Source: Actinophytocola sp963826035
GTDB taxonomy: Bacteria; Actinomycetota; Actinomycetes; Mycobacteriales; Pseudonocardiaceae
Reading direction: 5' to 3'
Length of the DNA: 64,000 nucleotides
Assembly (NCBI GenBank): GCA_963826035.1
Contig: CAWGVZ010000024.1
Location: 62,001 to 126,000 of the forward strand
Part shown: piece after piece, positions 17,170 to 25,014 of the stretch
Position numbering within the stretch: the stretch's first letter is position 1
Layout of the letters: every line of letters starts with the position of its first letter
Program-made: the position numbers and the translations under genes
Notes under the pieces: generated by a model
Seen by the model: only the letters and a program-made list of their open reading frames with translations
Told to the model about the DNA's origin: nothing
Databases searched by the model: none

Positions 17170-18351
17170 GTGACGACAGGCGACATGGCGAGGTGGCGGG
17201 GGCACACCCACGAAGAGCTGTACAAGCTGGTGCACGACGGGCCGGGGGCGGCCGCGTCGGCCGATCCGTCGCGGCGCTGGGCCGAGCTGGCCACAACGCT
17301 CACCGAGGTCGGGCAGGACCTACGCAAGGCGCTCGACCTGACGGGCGCCGGCTGGTCCGGCCGGGCGGCCGGCGCCGCCTACGACCGGCTGAGCAGGACC
17401 GCCAAGTGGGCCGAGGTGACGGGCACGAACGCGGCCGAGATGCGCACGGCGGTCGAGGACCAGGGCGACCACATCGCGAAGGCCAGGGCGGACATGCCGG
17501 TGCCCGAAGGCGTGACGCCCGTGCAGCCGGACCCGACGGTGGCACCCGCCGTCCAGGTGGTCGGCGCGCAGACCGACCTGGAGGCGCGCGAAGCGGCCAG
17601 GGCTGCCGGTGAGGAGCGCGCCTTCGAGGTGATGGCCACCTACCAGGAGAACACGGAGGCGACGATCACGGCGCTGGCCACGTTCGAGAAGCCGGCCCCG
17701 CTGTTCGAGTCGAGCAACGTGCACCACAACGGCTCGTCGGCCCCGACGCACTCGTCGTCGGCACAGCAGAACTGGCAGCCCCCTCAGCAGCAGCACCACG
17801 AGGAACGCCGTCACTGGTGGCAGCAGGAGCGGCCGGGGCACTCGTCGTCGACCTCGGGAGCGGGTGCCGTGCACACGGAGGCCCCGGCTCGGCCGGCCGC
17901 GCCCCCGCCCGCACCGGGCGGGTTCAGCGGTGCCACGACCGATCCCCTGGCGCCGGCGGTCCCGGCCCAGCCCGGCCAGCGCCGCACCCAGACGCGCGGT
18001 AACGCGGCTCCGAAGGGCGTCGGCCCGACCAGCGGCGTCGGCACCCCGGTCGGCGACCTGCAGGCGCAGGCCCAGGCCGCGGCGGCCAGCCAGGCGGCGA
18101 GCACCCACGGCGCCGGTGCGCCGGTGACGGGCGCGGGGGGCGTGGGCGCCGGCACCCAGGACAAGCTGGCCATGCGTCGCTTCGGCATGGAGGCGATCGG
18201 CTCGAGCCAGTGGTTCGGCGACGACGACGAGCCCGTGATGGGCCAGAGCCCACGCCGCAGGTACGACGTCCGCGAGGACGCGGACATCACGGAAGCGGTC
18301 TCCGTCATGGGCGAGGAGCACAAACTCCCCCCAACGGTAATCGGCGATTAG
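17170..18351 (+). CDS. PPE-like ESX substrate with disordered C-terminal half
   Basis: The 393-aa protein has an N-terminal helical domain of about 160 residues with WRGHTHEELYKLVHDG and GAGWSGRAAGAAYDRL, the WxG turn expected in PPE/WXG100 proteins. The rest is rich in Gln, His, Pro, Ala and Gly. The C-terminus (residues about 330-393) regains ordered acidic and hydrophobic sequence. Between PE-like and EspG genes, it is best read as a type VII cargo. The 141-bp repeat begins 7 bp after its stop. Confidence 0.75.
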   Translation: MTTGDMARWRGHTHEELYKLVHDGPGAAASADPSRRWAELATTLTEVGQDLRKALDLTGAGWSGRAAGAAYDRLSRTAKWAEVTGTNAAEMRTAVEDQGDHIAKARADMPVPEGVTPVQPDPTVAPAVQVVGAQTDLEAREAARAAGEERAFEVMATYQENTEATITALATFEKPAPLFESSNVHHNGSSAPTHSSSAQQNWQPPQQQHHEERRHWWQQERPGHSSSTSGAGAVHTEAPARPAAPPPAPGGFSGATTDPLAPAVPAQPGQRRTQTRGNAAPKGVGPTSGVGTPVGDLQAQAQAAAASQAASTHGAGAPVTGAGGVGAGTQDKLAMRRFGMEAIGSSQWFGDDDEPVMGQSPRRRYDVREDADITEAVSVMGEEHKLPPTVIGD

Positions 18352-18357
18352 CGCCCG

Positions 18358-18498
18358 TCCCTTGGATCTTTGTGCGAAGGTCTGCGCCTGACCAACAGGT
18401 ACCTCAGGGGCACCGTGACGGCACCCAGCCACCAACCACCTCGGTACCCGCGCCTGCGCCGGGAGGCAACCAACACTGAAAAACTCCGGGGAGGCGGA
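18358..18498 (+). repeat. 141-bp element, copy 1 (inverted relative to copy 2 at 21276)
   Basis: From TCCCTTGGATC to GGGGAGGCGGA this stretch aligns end to end with the reverse complement of 21276-21416. The first 31 bases are identical and about 85 percent match overall, with one balanced pair of 1-nt indels. Copy 1 lies between the PPE-like stop and espG, and GATTAGC occurs on both sides of it. It shows no open frame conserved in both copies and no transposase. Confidence 0.88.
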
Positions 18499-18546
18499 TT
18501 AGCCGAACGGGGAACGTGGGCCGCGCGCGTCGCCCAAGATGGGGGT

Positions 18547-19305
18547 ATGTACGGACTCGGATTGGGCGAGCCTCGGGAGCCGGTGACCATCTCGGCGCTG
18601 GAGTACGACGTGCTCATCGAGCACTTCCAGTTGGACCCGATGCCGCTCGTCCTCAAAGTCCCCTCCCCCGGGCGCACGGACGCCGAGCGGGCGGCGATCG
18701 TGGACCGGGCCTGGGCCGGGCTGGAGAACGCCGACGTTCCGCGGCTCGAACACCGGCTCGGCATCCTCCGCCGCGCCGAGCGGGAGATCGACGGCCGGGT
18801 CTGGGTGGGCCGCTCGCTGCGCCTGCTCGCCGCGGCCCTCGGGGACGAGGCCGTCCTCGCCATCATGGACGGCGACCGGCTGACCCTCCACGACGCCGAC
18901 GCCACGGGGCTGCCCCGGCACGCGTTGTCCGTACTGCCGCCGACGGGCGCGGGCCCCGGCCGATCGGTCACCCTGCGCACGGCCGACTTCGAGGCGGCCG
19001 CTCGCGAGGCGACCGGGCAGGCGGAACTGGCGGCCGCCCTTCGCTCGCGAGGTGTCGCGGACGCCACCGAGTTGGCCGACATGATCGGCGACATCGTCAA
19101 CCGCGGTCAGTTCGGCAGCGCCGTGCGCGACCGTTGGGGTCGACGCGTCCGAGCCGGGCGCGTGATCAGCTTCTTCGACACGGCGGACGGGCGCTACCTG
19201 CAGGTTCGCCGCGATAACGACGCCGAGGCCTGGACCACCATCTCGCCCGCGGATCCCCGCCGGCTGCTCCAGCACCTGACCGAACTACACGACGAGCAGC
19301 GCTAG
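18547..19305 (+). CDS. ESX secretion-associated protein EspG
   Basis: The 252-aa protein matches the EspG family: ITISALEYDVLIEHF-like N-terminus (here VTISALEYDVLIEHFQLDPMPL), a central strand-rich region and a C-terminal RVISFFDTADGRYLQV segment. EspG is the cytosolic chaperone that binds PPE proteins and hands them to the type VII secretion system. Its place directly after PE-like and PPE-like genes supports a dedicated cassette. No membrane components (EccB-E, MycP) are in the window. Confidence 0.82.
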   Translation: MYGLGLGEPREPVTISALEYDVLIEHFQLDPMPLVLKVPSPGRTDAERAAIVDRAWAGLENADVPRLEHRLGILRRAEREIDGRVWVGRSLRLLAAALGDEAVLAIMDGDRLTLHDADATGLPRHALSVLPPTGAGPGRSVTLRTADFEAAAREATGQAELAAALRSRGVADATELADMIGDIVNRGQFGSAVRDRWGRRVRAGRVISFFDTADGRYLQVRRDNDAEAWTTISPADPRRLLQHLTELHDEQR

Positions 19306-19757
19306 GGACTCAGACCGGTGCACGGCCGGATCCGCAGGTCGGACACGTAGTCATCGGGCGCGCCGGCGGACTCGGCCGCATCGGACACCACGCCGAGATA
19401 GCGCGCCGACGGCAGACCGCCCTCGTAGGCGTCGAGCACGTACAGCCAGGCCAGGACCGAACCCTCGAGCGTCTGCACCCGCAACCGGATCTTGGAGTGC
19501 AGGCCCAGCTCGGAGCCCTCCCAGCGGTCGAGTCTGGTCTCGTCCTCGGAGGTCACGTCGTAGAGCACGACGAACACCTGCGAGCCCGCCTCCTCGACGA
19601 TCGTGGCGAGCGCGCCCTCCCAGCCGAGATCTTCCCCGCCGAAGGTCAGCCGCCAGCCGACGAGCCAGCCGGTTCCCGCCATCGGGGAATGCGGCGCTCG
19701 CTCCATCATCTGGGCGGGATCCATGTTGGATCCGTACGCGGCATAGAGCGGCACCAC
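19302..19757 (-). CDS. gamma-glutamylcyclotransferase-like protein
   Basis: The 151-aa protein begins VPLYAAYGSNMDPAQM, the YGSN substrate-binding motif of the AIG2/GGCT fold. Later it has GWRLTFGG and a conserved YEGGLPSARYLGVV block. Family members release 5-oxoproline from gamma-glutamyl peptides; the natural substrate here is not evident. Its 3' end overlaps the espG stop by 4 bp on the opposite strand. Confidence 0.8.
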   Translation of the reverse strand: MVPLYAAYGSNMDPAQMMERAPHSPMAGTGWLVGWRLTFGGEDLGWEGALATIVEEAGSQVFVVLYDVTSEDETRLDRWEGSELGLHSKIRLRVQTLEGSVLAWLYVLDAYEGGLPSARYLGVVSDAAESAGAPDDYVSDLRIRPCTGLSP

Positions 19758-19871
19758 GACAGACTAGCGACATCGCGGATCATGCGCTGTCACGTGGGCG
19801 TCCGAGCCACGCGCGAGTCGCGCTCCGCGTACCGTGACCTCGGCAGGAAAACGACCCCTGAGGAGGGTGTG

Positions 19872-21275
19872 GTGACCCGGATCGTGATCATGGGCGGCGG
19901 CCCGGCCGGCTACGAGGCGGCGCTGGTCGCCGCGCAGCACGGCGCCGAAGTCACGATCGTGGAACGCGACGGGCTCGGCGGCGCATGCGTGCTCTACGAC
20001 TGCGTTCCGTCGAAGACGTTCATCGCCTCGGCAGGCGCGCGCGCGGCCTTCCACAACGCCGATGAGCTGGGCATTCGCACGAACAGCGAGCTGCCGCCGG
20101 TCGATCTGCCGGTCGTGCACGGCCGGGTGCGGGGTCTCGCGCTCGCGCAATCGGCCGACGTGCGCAACCGCGTGCAACGCGAGGGCGTGCGCGTCATCAC
20201 CGGCACCGCCCGCTTCTGCGACGACACCCCCGGCATGGCCGCGCACCGGGTCGCGGCCATCGGCCACGACGGCAGCAGCGAGGTCCTCGACGCCGACGTG
20301 GTGCTGATCGCCACCGGCGCCACGCCGAGGATCCTGCCGGGCTCCGAGCCCGACGGGGAGCGGATCCTCGACTGGCGCCAGATCTACGACCTCCCCGAGG
20401 CGCCCGAGCACCTGGTGGTGGTCGGCTCCGGGGTCACGGGCGCGGAGTTCGTGTCCGCGTACACGGAGATGGGCGTGCGGGTCACGCTGATCTCCAGCCG
20501 CGACCGGGTGCTGCCCCACGAGGACGCCGACGCGGCCGCCGTGCTGGAGGACGTGTTCGCCGCGCGCGGCACCACGGTCGTCAAGAACTCCCGGGCCGAG
20601 CGGGTGGAGCGCGTCCGCAACGGCGTGGTCGTGCACCTGCAGGACGGCCAGCGGGTCGAGGCGACGCACGCGCTCATGACCGTCGGGTCGGTGCCCAACA
20701 CGGCCGACCTGGGCCTGGACAAGGTGGGGCTGAAGACCGCGCAGGGCGGGTTCGTGTCGGTGGACCGCGTGTCGCGCACGAGCGTGCCTGGCGTCTACGC
20801 GGCCGGTGACTGCACGGGGCTGCTCATGCTCGCGTCGGTGGCCGCCATGCAGGGCCGCATCGCCATGTGGCACGCGCTGGGCGAGGGCGTGGCGCCCATC
20901 AAGCTGAAGACCGTGGCCGCCAACGTGTTCACCCACCCGGAGATCGCCACCGTGGGGATCAGCCAGCAGTCGATCGACTCCGGCGAGGTGCCGGCCCGCA
21001 CGATCATGCTGCCGCTCGCCACGAACGCGCGGGCGAAGATGGAGGGCCTGCACCGCGGGTTCGTGAAGCTGTTCTGCCGCCCCGCCACCGGTGTGGTGGT
21101 CGGCGGCGTGGTGGTGGCGCCGACCGCGAGCGAGCTGATCCTGCCGATCGCGCTGGCCGTGCAGAACAAGCTGACCGTGGAGGACCTGACCCACACGTTC
21201 TCCGTGTACCCGTCGCTGTCGGGCTCGATCATAGAGGCCGGCCGGCAGCTCATGCGCCACGACGACTTGGACTAG
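19872..21275 (+). CDS. lpdA: NAD(P)H-quinone dehydrogenase, LpdA-like flavoprotein
   Basis: The 467-aa protein starts at a GTG after AGGAGGG. It has the FAD-binding IVIMGGGPAGYEAAL, then GGACVLYDCVPSKTF, an NAD(P) fold (LVVVGSGVTGAEF), GVYAAGDCTG, and a dimerisation domain. The Cys-x4-Cys pair of disulfide reductases is present, but the C-terminus reads TFSVYPSLSGS, without the catalytic His-x4-Glu of lipoamide dehydrogenases. It therefore resembles mycobacterial LpdA (Rv3303c), which reduces quinones. Its neighbourhood near glpD also matches. The enzyme is well supported; the electron acceptor is inferred. Confidence 0.85.
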   Translation: MTRIVIMGGGPAGYEAALVAAQHGAEVTIVERDGLGGACVLYDCVPSKTFIASAGARAAFHNADELGIRTNSELPPVDLPVVHGRVRGLALAQSADVRNRVQREGVRVITGTARFCDDTPGMAAHRVAAIGHDGSSEVLDADVVLIATGATPRILPGSEPDGERILDWRQIYDLPEAPEHLVVVGSGVTGAEFVSAYTEMGVRVTLISSRDRVLPHEDADAAAVLEDVFAARGTTVVKNSRAERVERVRNGVVVHLQDGQRVEATHALMTVGSVPNTADLGLDKVGLKTAQGGFVSVDRVSRTSVPGVYAAGDCTGLLMLASVAAMQGRIAMWHALGEGVAPIKLKTVAANVFTHPEIATVGISQQSIDSGEVPARTIMLPLATNARAKMEGLHRGFVKLFCRPATGVVVGGVVVAPTASELILPIALAVQNKLTVEDLTHTFSVYPSLSGSIIEAGRQLMRHDDLD

Positions 21276-21416
21276 TCCGCCTCCCCGGAATTTTTAAGTG
21301 TTGGTCACGTCCCGGCGCAAACGCGGATTCCGAGGTGGTTAGTGGCTGAGTGCCCGTCACGTTCCCCTGAGGTAACTGTTGGGTAGGCGCAGACCTTCGC
21401 ACAAAGATCCAAGGGA
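21276..21416 (-). repeat. 141-bp element, copy 2 (inverted relative to copy 1 at 18358)
   Basis: The reverse complement aligns over its whole length with copy 1, with identical ends (TCCCTTGGATC and GGGGAGGCGGA). It starts 1 nt after the lpdA stop and ends where the decayed surface-protein frame begins without a start codon or signal peptide. This suggests insertion or recombination at this point. Confidence 0.88.
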
Positions 21417-22136
21417 AGGCTCGATCAGCTTCGGCGAATTCGACAATGCGGGCCGGGGCGAGCCCGTGGAAATCCACGGCACGTGCGACGACCCGAATTT
21501 CACCACCACCCCGGTGGTCGCCGACATCCTCGACGCCCCGGACCTCCACGGCACGGATGACGGGATCGGCGGCTACCTCCTGAAGTCGTTCGGCAAGGTC
21601 AAGGACGACGCGCCGTACGGCACGTGGCCGGTCCATTTCATGTGTGGCACCACGAAGGTCGAAACCACCTTCACGGTGGTGACCCGGGGTCGAGCCGTTC
21701 ATCGAGGTCACGAGCGATACCGCCCTCACCCCGGGCGCGAAGGTCACGGTCACCGCCCGCTGCGCCGACCTGGAGTTCGCCAGCTCGACGATCACCTCAC
21801 CCGCGCTGACCGCCGGTGACCTGGTCGCCGGGCCGGGCTGGACGCCGGACGACACGCTCGTCGCCACCGGGCGGATCAACTCCGACGCCAGGCCCGGCGC
21901 GCACGACGTCGCCTTCACCTGCGGCGAAGGCGAGTCCGCCGGCAGGTTCACGGTGGTGGCCGGCACTGCGCCGGTCGTTCCGGTCGCTCGGGTGCCCGTG
22001 AAGCCGAAGGGCGCGGCCGACACCGGCTCGCTCGACCCGGCCCGAGTGGGGTCGCGTCGACACTGGGTGGAGCCGCGCTGCTCGCGGCGGGCGGTGGCCT
22101 GGGCGTTGCCGCCTACCGAAGACGCCGTCGGGCCTG
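21417..22136 (+). pseudogene. decayed secreted/anchored protein gene (5' truncated, two frameshifts)
   Basis: Three consecutive frames join into one protein. Frame one is VEIHGTCDDPNFTTTPVV to TTFTVVTRG (to about 21692). Frame two is VEPFIEVTSDTALTPGAKVTVTARC through KGAADTGSLDPARVG (to about 22055). Frame three is LGGAALLAAGGGLGVAAY followed by RRRRRA and a stop (to 22136). The product would be two Ig-like beta domains, a GAADTG motif, a membrane helix and a basic tail, like the intact protein at 22290. There is no start or signal peptide; the frame begins at the edge of repeat copy 2. I call it a pseudogene, but sequencing should confirm the frameshifts. Confidence 0.75.
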
Positions 22137-22145
22137 AGGGTGCGT

Positions 22146-22180
22146 GCCGGCGCGGCGGCCGTGGTGGCCGCCGCGCCGGC
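22146..22180 (+). terminator. strong hairpin after the pseudogene
   Basis: A perfect 15-bp stem (GCCGGCGCGGCGGCC with its complement) and a 5-nt loop GTGGT begin 10 bp after the last stop of the decayed gene. No U-run follows directly, as is common for actinobacterial terminators. Confidence 0.7.
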
Positions 22181-22289
22181 GCGGAGAGATCTTTTCGGCG
22201 AAACCCGGGCAACCTGGCGGTGACCCGGAACGTGTACCCGTCGAATCCGCCGTTCCGGGCGGCACAACCGAAACCTTGGGGACGACTCA

Positions 22290-22694
22290 ATGAACGCAAG
22301 GCTTGTTTTCGCATGCGCGGCCACGGGAATCGCACTGACCGTCTTCGCCGCGGCGCCGGCCGCCGCCGCCGCGGCCGGCCCGATCGCGGACGTGGCCGCG
22401 GACGGGCAGCCCACGACGCCCACCGAGCCGCCCGTCACGGGCACACCGACCGAGCCGGCCCCCGGTTCGCCGGCCGAGCCGCCCGCCATGGGCTCACCGA
22501 CCGAGCCGCCCGTCGACGCGCCCGCGCCGCCGCAGCAGGTGCCCGTGACACCGAGGGGCGGGGCCGACACGGGCTCGCTCGACCCGGCCCCGCAGCAGGG
22601 TTCGGACGCCGGCGTGATCGCACTCGGCGGGATGGCGCTGCTCGCCGCCGGCGGGCTCGGCGTCGCCGCCCACCGCAGGCGGCAGCGCGCATGA
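22290..22694 (+). CDS. small secreted, membrane-anchored protein with GGADTG motif (likely sortase substrate)
   Basis: The 134-aa protein has a Sec signal peptide (about residues 1-28, ending in an Ala run) and a Pro/Thr-rich stalk of PTEPP-type repeats. Its C-terminus is a short motif (RGGADTGSLDP), a membrane helix (VIALGGMALLAAGGLGVAA) and a basic tail (HRRRQRA). This is the layout of sortase substrates, but without LPxTG. The class F sortase gene overlaps its stop by 4 nt. The GADTG sequence recurs as GAADTG in the adjacent pseudogene, so it is a good candidate recognition motif. Confidence 0.78.
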   Translation: MNARLVFACAATGIALTVFAAAPAAAAAAGPIADVAADGQPTTPTEPPVTGTPTEPAPGSPAEPPAMGSPTEPPVDAPAPPQQVPVTPRGGADTGSLDPAPQQGSDAGVIALGGMALLAAGGLGVAAHRRRQRA

Positions 22695-23272
22695 GAAAAC
22701 GCCTCGGCGCGGCGGCCGTACTGGTCGCCGCGCTGGTGGCCGGCTGCGGGTCACCACCCAGCAACGACCCGCGGCCGGTCCCCGGCACCTCAACCACCAC
22801 GACCACGCCAGGAGCGCCCGCCGCGGTGGCGGAGCCCGTGGAGGTCAGCATCCCGGCGATCGACGCCACCTCGTCACTCGTCGGGCTCGGCCTCAACGAG
22901 GACCAGACGGTGCGGGTGCCGCCCGTCGAGGAACCCATGCGGGCCAGCTGGTTCACCGGCGCGCCCAAGCCCGGTGAGCCCGGCCCGGCCATCGTGCTGG
23001 GCCACGTGAACGGCGGTGGCCAGGCGGGCATCTTCCACCGGCTGCACGAACTCGCGGCCGGCGACGAGGTCCTGATCCGGCGCGCCGACGGCACCACCGT
23101 GCGGTTCGTCGTCTCCCGGGTGGACCGTGTCCCGAAGGACGACTTCCCCACCGACCAGGTCTACGGCAACACCCCGGGCCCGGAGCTGCGCCTCATCACC
23201 TGCGGCGGCGTGTTCGACCGGGAAGCGCACAGCTACGTGGACAACGTGATCGTCTACGCGACCGTGGCATGA
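22691..23272 (+). CDS. class F sortase (lipoprotein-type signal)
   Basis: The 193-aa protein begins MRKRLGAAAVLVAALVAGC, a signal with a lipobox-like LVAGC, so it is probably lipid-anchored. After a Thr/Pro linker comes the sortase barrel: SIPAIDATSSLVGLGL, the catalytic His in VLGHVNGG, and the catalytic Cys in LRLITCGG, with a downstream Arg in DREAHSY. Class F sortases of actinobacteria attach surface proteins or cut at noncanonical motifs. It is translationally coupled to the putative substrate gene upstream and ends at a strong terminator. Confidence 0.85.
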   Translation: MRKRLGAAAVLVAALVAGCGSPPSNDPRPVPGTSTTTTTPGAPAAVAEPVEVSIPAIDATSSLVGLGLNEDQTVRVPPVEEPMRASWFTGAPKPGEPGPAIVLGHVNGGGQAGIFHRLHELAAGDEVLIRRADGTTVRFVVSRVDRVPKDDFPTDQVYGNTPGPELRLITCGGVFDREAHSYVDNVIVYATVA

Positions 23273-23280
23273 GACGTGAC

Positions 23281-23319
23281 GACGGGTTCGCCGGAGCTGG
23301 GGGCTCCGGCGAACCCGTC
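23281..23319 (+). terminator. hairpin terminator of the sortase operon
   Basis: A perfect 17-bp stem (GACGGGTTCGCCGGAGC with its complement) and a TGGGG loop start 8 bp after the sortase stop codon. Confidence 0.85.
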
Positions 23320-23333
23320 GGGTCAGCGGCTTG

Positions 23334-23495
23334 GAGGGCGCGCAAACGGGGTCGGTGGATGCCCGTCGTGATCGAGGTGGTTCCTGGCGGTGCCGCGCCG
23401 GCGTCGGCGTACCGGGTTGTACTTCGATGCCGGCGCGGTGCCGCCAGGGGCCGCCTCGGCGCGGCGGGCGCCGCCAGCCCCGTTTGCGCGCCCTC
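23334..23495. repeat. nested inverted repeats between convergent sortase and glpK genes
   Basis: The outer arms are a perfect 18-bp inverted repeat (GAGGGCGCGCAAACGGGG at 23334-23351, its complement at 23478-23495). Inside are inner arms of about 20 bp (CCTGGCGGTGCCGCGCCGGC and its near complement, two mismatches). The right arm abuts the glpK stop codon. It may act as the glpK terminator. The well-defined ends also resemble a small non-autonomous element. Confidence 0.75.
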
Positions 23496-25004
23496 TTAGT
23501 CGTCCACCCAGTCGAACGTCCTGGTGACCGCCTTCTTCCACTGACCGAAGGTCTTCTCACGGTCGGCGTCGTCCATGGACGGCGTCCACTCCTTGTCCTT
23601 AGCCCAGTTGTTGCGGATGTCGTCCTCGCCCGCCCAGAAGCCGACCGCCAGCCCGGCGGCGTAGGCGGCGCCCAGCGCGGTGGTCTCGGCGACCACCGGC
23701 CGGATCACCGGCACGCCGAGGATGTCCGCCTGGAACTGCATGAGCAGCTCGTTGCCGACCATGCCGCCGTCGACCTTCAGCGACTTGAGCGGCACGCCCG
23801 AGTCGGCGTTCATCGCGTCGATCACCTCACGCGACTGGAACGCCGTGGCCTCCAGCACCGCTCGGGCCAGGTGCCCCTTGTTCACGTACCGGGTGAGGCC
23901 GACGATCGCGCCGCGCGCGTCCGAGCGCCAGTACGGCGCGAACAAACCGGAGAACGCGGGCACGAAGTAGCAGCCGCCGTTGTCCTCGACCGTCCGCGCG
24001 TGTTCCTCGATCTCCGGCGCCGCGGCGATCATGCCGAGGTTGTCGCGGATCCACTGCACCAGCGAGCCGGTGACCGCGATCGAGCCCTCCAGCGCGTAGA
24101 TCGGGGCGTTGTCGCCGATCTTGTAGCAGACCGTGGTGAGCAGGCCGTTCTCCGACGCCACCTGCTCGGTGCCGGTGTTGAGCAGCACGAAGTTGCCGGT
24201 GCCGTAGGTGTTCTTCGCCTCGCCGGGCGACAGGCACGCCTGGCCGAACGTGGCCGCCTGCTGGTCGCCGAGGATGCCGGCGATCGGCACGCCGGCGAGC
24301 GCGCCCCGCTCCCGGACCTTGCCGTACTCCTCGGACGACGACCTGATCTCCGGCAGCATGGACGTCGGGATCTTCATGTCGTCGGCGATCGAGTGGTCCC
24401 ACGACAGCGTGGACAGGTCCATGAGCAGCGTGCGGGACGCGTTCGTGGGGTCGGTGACGTGGATGCCGCCGTCCGCCCCGCCGGTCATGTTCCACAGCAG
24501 CCAGGTGTCCATGTTGCCGAACAGCAGGTCACCGGACTCGGCGCGCTCGCGCGCACCGTCCACGTTGTCCAGGATCCAGCGGACCTTCGGGCCGGAGAAG
24601 TAGGTGGCGAGCGGCAGCCCGGTCTTGGCCTTGTACCGGTCCTGCCCGCCGCCGAGCGCCTCCAGCTCGGCGCAGATCTTGTCCGTGCGGGTGTCCTGCC
24701 AGACGATCGCGTTGTACACCGGCTTGCCGGTCGACTTGTCCCACACCACCGCGGTCTCGCGCTGGTTGGTGATGCCGACCGCGGCGATGTCGGACACCTT
24801 CAGGTCCGCCTTGGCGAGCGCGCCGGCCGTCACCTCGCGGGTGTTGCGCCAGATCTCCTCCGGGTCGTGCTCGACCCAGCCGGCCCTCGGGAAGATCTGC
24901 TCGTGTTCCTTCTGGACGACCGCCACAACTTCACCCGCATGGCTGAAGATCATGCAGCGGGTGGACGTCGTGCCCTGGTCGATCGCGGCTACGTACTTGG
25001 TCAT
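23496..25004 (-). CDS. glpK: glycerol kinase
   Basis: The 502-aa FGGY-family kinase starts MTKYVAAIDQGTTSTRCM, with GWVEHDPEEIW, QRETAVVWDKSTGKP and GDQQAATFGQACLSPGEAKNTYGTG. It phosphorylates glycerol to glycerol-3-phosphate at the inner membrane side. It follows glpF by 10 bp on the same strand, so uptake and phosphorylation are co-expressed. The length is standard. Confidence 0.95.
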   Translation of the reverse strand: MTKYVAAIDQGTTSTRCMIFSHAGEVVAVVQKEHEQIFPRAGWVEHDPEEIWRNTREVTAGALAKADLKVSDIAAVGITNQRETAVVWDKSTGKPVYNAIVWQDTRTDKICAELEALGGGQDRYKAKTGLPLATYFSGPKVRWILDNVDGARERAESGDLLFGNMDTWLLWNMTGGADGGIHVTDPTNASRTLLMDLSTLSWDHSIADDMKIPTSMLPEIRSSSEEYGKVRERGALAGVPIAGILGDQQAATFGQACLSPGEAKNTYGTGNFVLLNTGTEQVASENGLLTTVCYKIGDNAPIYALEGSIAVTGSLVQWIRDNLGMIAAAPEIEEHARTVEDNGGCYFVPAFSGLFAPYWRSDARGAIVGLTRYVNKGHLARAVLEATAFQSREVIDAMNADSGVPLKSLKVDGGMVGNELLMQFQADILGVPVIRPVVAETTALGAAYAAGLAVGFWAGEDDIRNNWAKDKEWTPSMDDADREKTFGQWKKAVTRTFDWVDD

Positions 25005-25014
25005 GTTGTCCCTC

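Noticed and set aside
18358..18498. repeat copy 1 as a known riboswitch (cobalamin or c-di-AMP)
   Set aside because: I could not find the conserved core boxes of either class by eye, and the downstream gene does not fit.
18370..18546. 59-residue upstream extension of espG through repeat copy 1
   Set aside because: The extension is encoded by the 141-bp repeat, and the equivalent frame in copy 2 has stop codons; the EspG fold starts at 18547.
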